Shown: piece by piece, positions 8,450 through 12,708 of the stretch
Layout of the letters: the number at the start of each line of letters is the position of its first letter
Numbering within the stretch: the stretch's first letter is position 1
DNA from: Ignavibacteriales bacterium
GTDB lineage: Bacteria; Bacteroidota; Ignavibacteria; Ignavibacteriales; Ignavibacteriaceae
Assembly: GCA_027347125.1 (NCBI GenBank)
Contig: DAIERC010000491.1
Coordinates: 1 to 12,708, forward strand
Direction: 5' to 3'
Length of the DNA: 12,708 bases
The notes under the pieces: model-generated
Databases searched by the model: none
Seen by the model: only the letters and a program-made list of their open reading frames with translations
What the model was told of the DNA's origin: nothing
Position numbers and translations under genes: made by a program

Positions 8450-8514
8450 TTTACATCTACAATGAAACGAAGCAATTTCCCGGTGAAATTACTTAACCCG
8501 GAATTAGATGTAAA
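8450..8514. repeat. Nested inverted repeat (10-bp outer stem, 6-bp inner stem)
   Basis: TTTACATCTA (8450-8459) pairs perfectly with TAGATGTAAA (8505-8514) across 45 nt. Inside, AATTTC (8474-8479) pairs with GAAATT (8485-8490) around the loop CCGGT. There is no T-run after either arm, so it does not look like an intrinsic terminator. It could be a structured leader or a regulator site. Given the local AT-richness, the 10-bp match is suggestive rather than conclusive. Confidence 0.5.
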
Positions 8515-8697
8515 TGGATAAAAGAGACTATTGCTTCCGCATTCGATATCAAATCTGCTTTATATTGCCTTCTTAAATATGCACGGCAAAATTTCCCTCA
8601 AAACAAAGATTCGATAATTCACACAACCTAACTTTAAAACTTCACAAAAAGCACTTAAGACTATAATATATTTTGGAGTAAGAATATGTGATAAGTT

Positions 8698-10698
8698 CTA
8701 CAACGTCCAATAGGCGCTTAAGCTAACGCCGAAGGAACTATACCCAACTACGTTTTGAAAACTTCCGCCGCCTGTTAACCTTGCTTGAACCGTAAGTCTA
8801 TCGATAATTCTCCAGGTTGCAGCCGCATAACCCTGGCGCAAGATTGAATTGCTGTTTGCTATAAAACCAATTAATCCTCCGATGGTAACAGTTAAAGAAG
8901 TGTCTTTTACAATATCCCAATCGGCAAAAATATTATGAGAAGCGGCAGACGAAGGTGAATAGTATAATAAGGATGTTGTTCTGAAACCCGTAGTAACATA
9001 TTCATACCCCATCATAAAATCCGGATAGAAATATTTACCAATCCTGAACGCTAAATTATAACCATTATTGCCATCGGAAAAGTTGAAATTGCTGTAGTCG
9101 GCTGAAAGCCTTACGCCGGATTTAGTTTGATAATATCCGCCCAGCCTAAACATATCTGCGTTTATTCTAAAATTAATTAAATAAGGAGAATAGATGATCT
9201 GCGAAGCGTCTAGTTTTGAATAATTTGCGTATACCGCGTAGTTATTAGCTATTTCGGTTCTGGCGTAAACATCGGCAATAGGCTGCGTATAATTATTGCC
9301 GTAGTAACTGTTTCCGAAATTAATTCCGAACAGCAGATTTTCCGTAAGCCTAAATGTTAAATCCCATCTTATTGAATTTACATTCAACTGCGCAACATTT
9401 GAAGAGAGGCTGGTTCTAAACCCTTCGGCGCCGATTGATAGAAAAGTTGTAAGTCCTAAATCAACGCGCAAACCCTGAATATTGTTCCTGATCCCGAGGT
9501 TATCCGAATAATAAGACGCATAAGGTGTTAACAAAGTATATGTTGGGAACGAAGATAAAATACCTCTGAAACCTGTTACAGGCATCCATTTATATCTTTG
9601 GTCAACCATTGCAATCTGTGAAGAGTCTAGCTGCATTTTACTCTTCATGTTATCATACACATCTTCGGCCTTGTTGTATTCGTGCATTCTAAAATACGCA
9701 TCGCCTAGATTTAAGTTCATGTTAAAATCATCCGGGTTCTCTTTTACTAATTTTTGAAAAGAGGCAAGCGCGTTAACCGAATCTCCCATAGCCAGATATG
9801 TTGAAGCCCTGGAATAATCTACATTAACATCATAACCTTTGTTCAATATGTCGGTATATATATCAATAGCTTTCTGGTATTGGCCGGCGCAAGCGTTTAC
9901 ATCCGCATATTCTTTTTCAATTATTGTATTCTGATCGGAGTTATTCAGGAACTCTTCATACATGGGCAATGCTTCGCTGCATTTATGATCGGCATAAAGA
10001 GCTTCCGCTTTTGCTAATATGGCATAATTTTTTTCCTGTTTATATCTGAACTTATTCATAGTAAGCGCGCTTTGCAAAGTTTTTAATTCAGGGCTTTCCG
10101 AATCAATTGTTTTAATCTGTGCCATATAATTTTCGGCAGCAGTAAAATCATTTTGCTGCATGCTTAGAGAACTCATCGCTACAAGTGCGCTAAGATTATT
10201 CGGATCTTTGGCCAGCACATTTTGGAGATAGGATTTTGCTTCATCTAAATTTTGTCCGATCCAAACATCAAGCTGTCCCATAAACAATTGATATTTTAAG
10301 TTTTGAGGATCCATTTTTAATAGAATCCTCATTTTATCCTGAGCCTTGAAAAAATCTCTATTGTCAGCTTGTGCAAGTGCGTACTTGAAGAGCACCTCCT
10401 GGTCATCAGGGAACCTATTTAAATAACTCGCATATATAGTTAAAGCCGAATCGTAATCTTGAAGCGCTGAATAGTAACGTCCTAAATTTATTACTGCATC
10501 TTTATTCGTGGAATCCTGCGCAAGCTTTACTTTATATTCCTCAATCCTTTGCATATAAACAATTGTTTTTGCACTATCCACTTGAGCAGATAATCTAGCC
10601 ACTTCTGCGGAATCAATACCAGACTTATTTTGCGCTTGAATAACCGCATGACTAAAAAATAAGACTAATAATTGAAAAATTAATATTATTTTTTTCAT
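8698..10698 (-). CDS. TPR plus outer-membrane beta-barrel protein, likely EPS export porin
   Basis: The 666-residue protein begins with a signal peptide (hydrophobic to about residue 19, probable cleavage IQA|QN near residue 22). Residues about 64-355 are repeated TPR-type helix pairs (for example DYDSALTIYASYLNRFPDD, QYQKAIDIYTDILNKGYD and EYNKAEDVYDN). From about 385 to the end the sequence changes to alternating polar/aromatic strands with short Asn/Gly/Ser turns (FGNSYYGNNY, LSADYSNFNFSDGNNGYNLAF) and ends in a strand, SFGVSLSAYWTL. This is the layout of PgaA, BcsC and PelB, in which periplasmic TPRs feed an outer-membrane barrel that exports the polymer. About 280 residues could hold a barrel of around 12-16 strands. 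The last residue is Leu rather than the common Phe. Its ATG overlaps the stop of the upstream TPR gene (ATGA), so the two are translationally coupled. The exporter role is inferred from architecture and neighbours. Confidence 0.85.
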   Translation of the reverse strand: MKKIILIFQLLVLFFSHAVIQAQNKSGIDSAEVARLSAQVDSAKTIVYMQRIEEYKVKLAQDSTNKDAVINLGRYYSALQDYDSALTIYASYLNRFPDDQEVLFKYALAQADNRDFFKAQDKMRILLKMDPQNLKYQLFMGQLDVWIGQNLDEAKSYLQNVLAKDPNNLSALVAMSSLSMQQNDFTAAENYMAQIKTIDSESPELKTLQSALTMNKFRYKQEKNYAILAKAEALYADHKCSEALPMYEEFLNNSDQNTIIEKEYADVNACAGQYQKAIDIYTDILNKGYDVNVDYSRASTYLAMGDSVNALASFQKLVKENPDDFNMNLNLGDAYFRMHEYNKAEDVYDNMKSKMQLDSSQIAMVDQRYKWMPVTGFRGILSSFPTYTLLTPYASYYSDNLGIRNNIQGLRVDLGLTTFLSIGAEGFRTSLSSNVAQLNVNSIRWDLTFRLTENLLFGINFGNSYYGNNYTQPIADVYARTEIANNYAVYANYSKLDASQIIYSPYLINFRINADMFRLGGYYQTKSGVRLSADYSNFNFSDGNNGYNLAFRIGKYFYPDFMMGYEYVTTGFRTTSLLYYSPSSAASHNIFADWDIVKDTSLTVTIGGLIGFIANSNSILRQGYAAATWRIIDRLTVQARLTGGGSFQNVVGYSSFGVSLSAYWTL

Positions 10699-11660
10699 TG
10701 CATCCCAATATTCTTTTTCAATATTTTAAGCTGCTGCGCAGCTTCTTCAAAACGATTTGCTTTATACAAAGCCTTTATTAAAGTTAATCTTGTATCATTA
10801 TCAGCAGGATTTCTTTTTAGCATTTTATAGTACCTATCAATCGGATAAACATAAGCCGGTTGAACTTGAGGTAAGCCGTAATTATAACGTTTATAGACCG
10901 AAGTATCATTTATAGTATATACATACCCCTTCCCTCTAGCCTGATCAAGACCGTCCATTGCTTCCTTAAAATACGGCTTCAACGCTAAAGAGTTCTCAAA
11001 AGCTTCAATTGCAATTTTGTTTTTGCCGAGCCACAAAGAAAAATACCCATACCTGGACCAAAGCCTCTGGTCGTTTGGATATTCTTCCGTATATCTTTTT
11101 AAGATAGGCCAGCCTTTAGCAATGTGATTGGTCTTGGCCAGAATTTCAGAATATCTTATAATTTCATCGGAAGAGGCGTGCGTCATGGTTAAATATTTAT
11201 CATACCATTGTTCGGCAACAGCCCACTCCCCCAGGTTTTTATATGCTTTTCCTATTTCAAGATAATTATCCGGGTTTTTAGGATTTATTGCAATCTCTCT
11301 TCTATAGCCTTCAATATTATTATACAGCAAGGTGTACCAGGTGTTGGTAGCCCTGCTTAAGTTGGCATTAATTTCTTTATTGTTCGGCGCAAGTTTTCTG
11401 GCAGAGCGGTAATCGTAAACCGAAAGCTCAAACTGCTGTCTTTTCTCATAGCAAAGCCCCCTTAGGTTATAGCCTTCTGGTTGTTGCGGATGAGCTGCGA
11501 TATACTTGTTTAACAGGTCTATCGCCTCACCGTAACGCCCAACATTCATTTCTCTTTGAGCTTCCATTTTCATGGCATCAACAGTAGATTGGGCTTTTAC
11601 GGAAAAACAGCCTGCGGCAGAAAGGAAAATAACGAATAGGGTTATTACTATCTTTTTCAT
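10695..11660 (-). CDS. Secreted TPR-repeat protein, probable periplasmic EPS export partner
   Basis: The 321-residue protein has a signal peptide (MKKIVITLFVIFLSAAGC...), with probable cleavage at VKA|QS near residue 23. A Cys at residue 18 (SAAGC) makes a poor lipobox because the -3 position is Ala, so lipidation is less likely. TPR-like helix pairs run at about 33-63, 64-96, 128-160, 198-231 and 277-312 (GRYGEAIDLLNKYIAAHPQQ, GEWAVAEQWYDKYL, NRFEEAAQQLKILKK). No enzyme motif is visible. Its TPR region resembles that of the next gene in style, and the two overlap by 4 bp. It starts 12 bp after the KaiC-like gene, so the three form one tight transcription unit. A role as a periplasmic scaffold bridging synthase and exporter is inferred; in Bcs, Pga and Pel systems such TPRs are mostly fused to the barrel. 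Confidence 0.85.
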   Translation of the reverse strand: MKKIVITLFVIFLSAAGCFSVKAQSTVDAMKMEAQREMNVGRYGEAIDLLNKYIAAHPQQPEGYNLRGLCYEKRQQFELSVYDYRSARKLAPNNKEINANLSRATNTWYTLLYNNIEGYRREIAINPKNPDNYLEIGKAYKNLGEWAVAEQWYDKYLTMTHASSDEIIRYSEILAKTNHIAKGWPILKRYTEEYPNDQRLWSRYGYFSLWLGKNKIAIEAFENSLALKPYFKEAMDGLDQARGKGYVYTINDTSVYKRYNYGLPQVQPAYVYPIDRYYKMLKRNPADNDTRLTLIKALYKANRFEEAAQQLKILKKNIGMQ

Positions 11661-11672
11661 CAGAGCTTTCTA

Positions 11673-12708
11673 TTAATAAAATCCTAATTTATTTTTCTCT
11701 TTAGGCTCATCATCCATTAATTGCTGGAATATATCGTCCGCGTTCTGAATTGTTTCATCAACTTTAACGGCAAAAACGGAAATATATTGTATGACGTTTT
11801 TAAGATAGTTGGGGTCGTTATTAGGCAAATTGCTTTTTATCTTCGCAATTAAACTATTAGCGCTTTTTTGATCTTCTTTAGTTACAAGAACAATAACCTT
11901 GTTGCTTAGTACACAAATTTTATCTTTTTTATCGGTTGCCAACCGAATTGCGTTTTGAAGCTGGGTTATTGTAAGCAGTCCCATTTTTTCGGCAGCTTGT
12001 TCAAGCCTGAAAGATACTATTGTGAAGACCTGTCCGGTGCTTTTGAACAAAGCTATCTGGTTATTCAATATCAAATAAAAATCATTTATTGAATAAAAAT
12101 TCGAGAAGGAATAATTTTCAGAAGGAACATCAATATCGGCCAGGGATTTATATCTGATATCCGTGCTAGATTTTGGCGAAGCCTGAAATGTATGGTTTGA
12201 AGTTTTAGGTTGAAAATCTACAGTAATACCTTTATAGGGTTCAATAAAATAATTAGCTCTAAATTGCCCTTCGGTATGGCCGATGTTTGGAGTAATTGTC
12301 ATTACCCCGCCCTGGGCTGAATTAATTTCATTTTCAGTTTTTTGCAGATAAATAACACCGGTTGAGTAAGCTGCCAGAGCATCTACAATGGAATTTGCTA
12401 CCGGTGTGGCCGGATCACCTAAAATAAATAAACTTGTTATGCCGTTTTCTTCAATGGCTTCAACCGTATGGGCAAATACATCCTGTAAAAGATTGATATT
12501 ATTAAAACCTATAAACGGAGTAAGCTCGTCGAAAACAATTTTATTAGGCTGGTACTGTTCTACAACCGTAACTATATCATTTAAATATTCTACTAAAAAA
12601 TCATCAGGGTTGCCAACTTCGTATAAATCCGAAGGCGGAGCAACTCTTACAACGATGATAAGGTTTTGGTTCATATAATGCTGTAAGTCGAAATCTATAG
12701 AAGCAGCT
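11673..12708 (-). CDS. KaiC/RecA-like ATPase fragment with degenerate GGDEF-like C-terminus, 5' end beyond window
   Basis: The frame is open through the right edge: 11 more codons (AASIDFDLQHY) precede the first Met at 12674, and no ribosome site stands before that Met. It is therefore probably internal and the protein truncated by the window. Numbered from that Met, residues 1-155 look like the second half of a RecA/KaiC domain. There is a Walker-B-like strand NKIVFDE (Asp49, Glu50), a second core strand ITSLFILGDPAT, and a late strand region ending GITVDF near 153 that fits KaiC-type domains. The Walker A loop would lie outside the window. Residues about 190-318 have the alternation of a nucleotide-cyclase/GGDEF fold (FTIVSFRLEQ, KICVLSNKVIVLV, YISVFAVKVD, NADDIFQQL). 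LSNK replaces GGDEF and no clean RxxD site is seen. BcsE also pairs an inactive RecA-like domain with a degenerate GGDEF domain, so a cytoplasmic regulator of EPS synthesis is possible; homology is unproven. Confidence 0.7.
   Translation of the reverse strand, partial: AASIDFDLQHYMNQNLIIVVRVAPPSDLYEVGNPDDFLVEYLNDIVTVVEQYQPNKIVFDELTPFIGFNNINLLQDVFAHTVEAIEENGITSLFILGDPATPVANSIVDALAAYSTGVIYLQKTENEINSAQGGVMTITPNIGHTEGQFRANYFIEPYKGITVDFQPKTSNHTFQASPKSSTDIRYKSLADIDVPSENYSFSNFYSINDFYLILNNQIALFKSTGQVFTIVSFRLEQAAEKMGLLTITQLQNAIRLATDKKDKICVLSNKVIVLVTKEDQKSANSLIAKIKSNLPNNDPNYLKNVIQYISVFAVKVDETIQNADDIFQQLMDDEPKEKNKLGFY

Larger units (their letters stand above)
8271..8697. other. 427-bp intergenic region, no credible gene
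   Basis: This is the only long gap in the window. It separates the TPR/beta-barrel gene from the synthase gene. The longest minus-strand reading frames inside are about 25 codons and have no support. It holds the 65-nt inverted-repeat element at 8450-8514, short palindromes (TATGAATTCATA at 8425-8436, TACATGTA at 8393-8400) and a possible promoter just before the synthase gene. No convincing intrinsic terminator (GC stem plus T-run) follows the barrel gene. Confidence 0.7.

Noticed and set aside
8450..8514. Intrinsic terminator reading of the inverted repeat
   Set aside because: The outer stem is AT-rich and neither side is followed by a T-run.
11607..11609. Cys18 of the secreted TPR protein as a lipidation site
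   Set aside because: SAAGC has Ala at the -3 position and a good signal peptidase I site (VKA|QS) follows a few residues later.
12388..12678. 96-aa plus-strand ORF near the right edge
   Set aside because: Antisense to the KaiC-like coding frame, which is better supported.

Overview
This window carries eight genes, all on the minus strand. They read as a synthase-dependent exopolysaccharide (EPS) production and export locus. The DNA is AT-rich. The multi-PAS hybrid kinase, the TPR plus beta-barrel exporter, the FN3 lipoprotein and the general protein style suggest the Bacteroidota/Ignavibacteriota/Chlorobiota neighbourhood, perhaps an Ignavibacteria-type genome. That placement is inference from style; no marker gene is present.

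In transcription order (right to left) the layout is as follows. (1) 12708-11673 is the C-terminal part of a KaiC/RecA-like protein with a degenerate GGDEF-like tail; it is open at the right edge. (2) 11660-10695 is a secreted TPR protein. (3) 10698-8698 is a TPR plus outer-membrane beta-barrel protein that overlaps (2) by 4 bp. (4) 8697-8271 is a 427-bp gap without a credible gene but with a 65-nt inverted-repeat element. (5) 8270-6867 is a membrane GT2 polysaccharide synthase. (6) 6837-6301 is a small membrane-anchored Q/P-rich protein. (7) 6310-4412, with a GTG start, is a membrane-anchored GATase-like plus NodB-like deacetylase-fold protein. (8) 4319-3246 is an FN3 lipoprotein. (9) 3219-<1 is a large soluble hybrid histidine kinase with five PAS-like regions, cut by the left edge.

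Taken together, the GT2 enzyme would polymerise and translocate a glycan across the inner membrane. The deacetylase-fold protein would act on it or bind it outside that membrane. The TPR proteins would guide it through the periplasm to the barrel, as PgaA, BcsC and PelB do. The lipoprotein is probably envelope-exposed. The KaiC/GGDEF-like protein and the kinase would be cytoplasmic control components.

Three proteins of this locus keep a recognisable fold but have lost expected catalytic or ligand residues. These are the kinase ATPase domain (its phospho-accepting His is retained), the NodB-like domain (first Asp motif and HxxxH motif not visible) and the GGDEF-like tail (no GGDEF, no clear RxxD). 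The combination recalls parts of Bcs, Pga and Pel systems but matches none of them fully. This makes it a plausible under-described EPS system.
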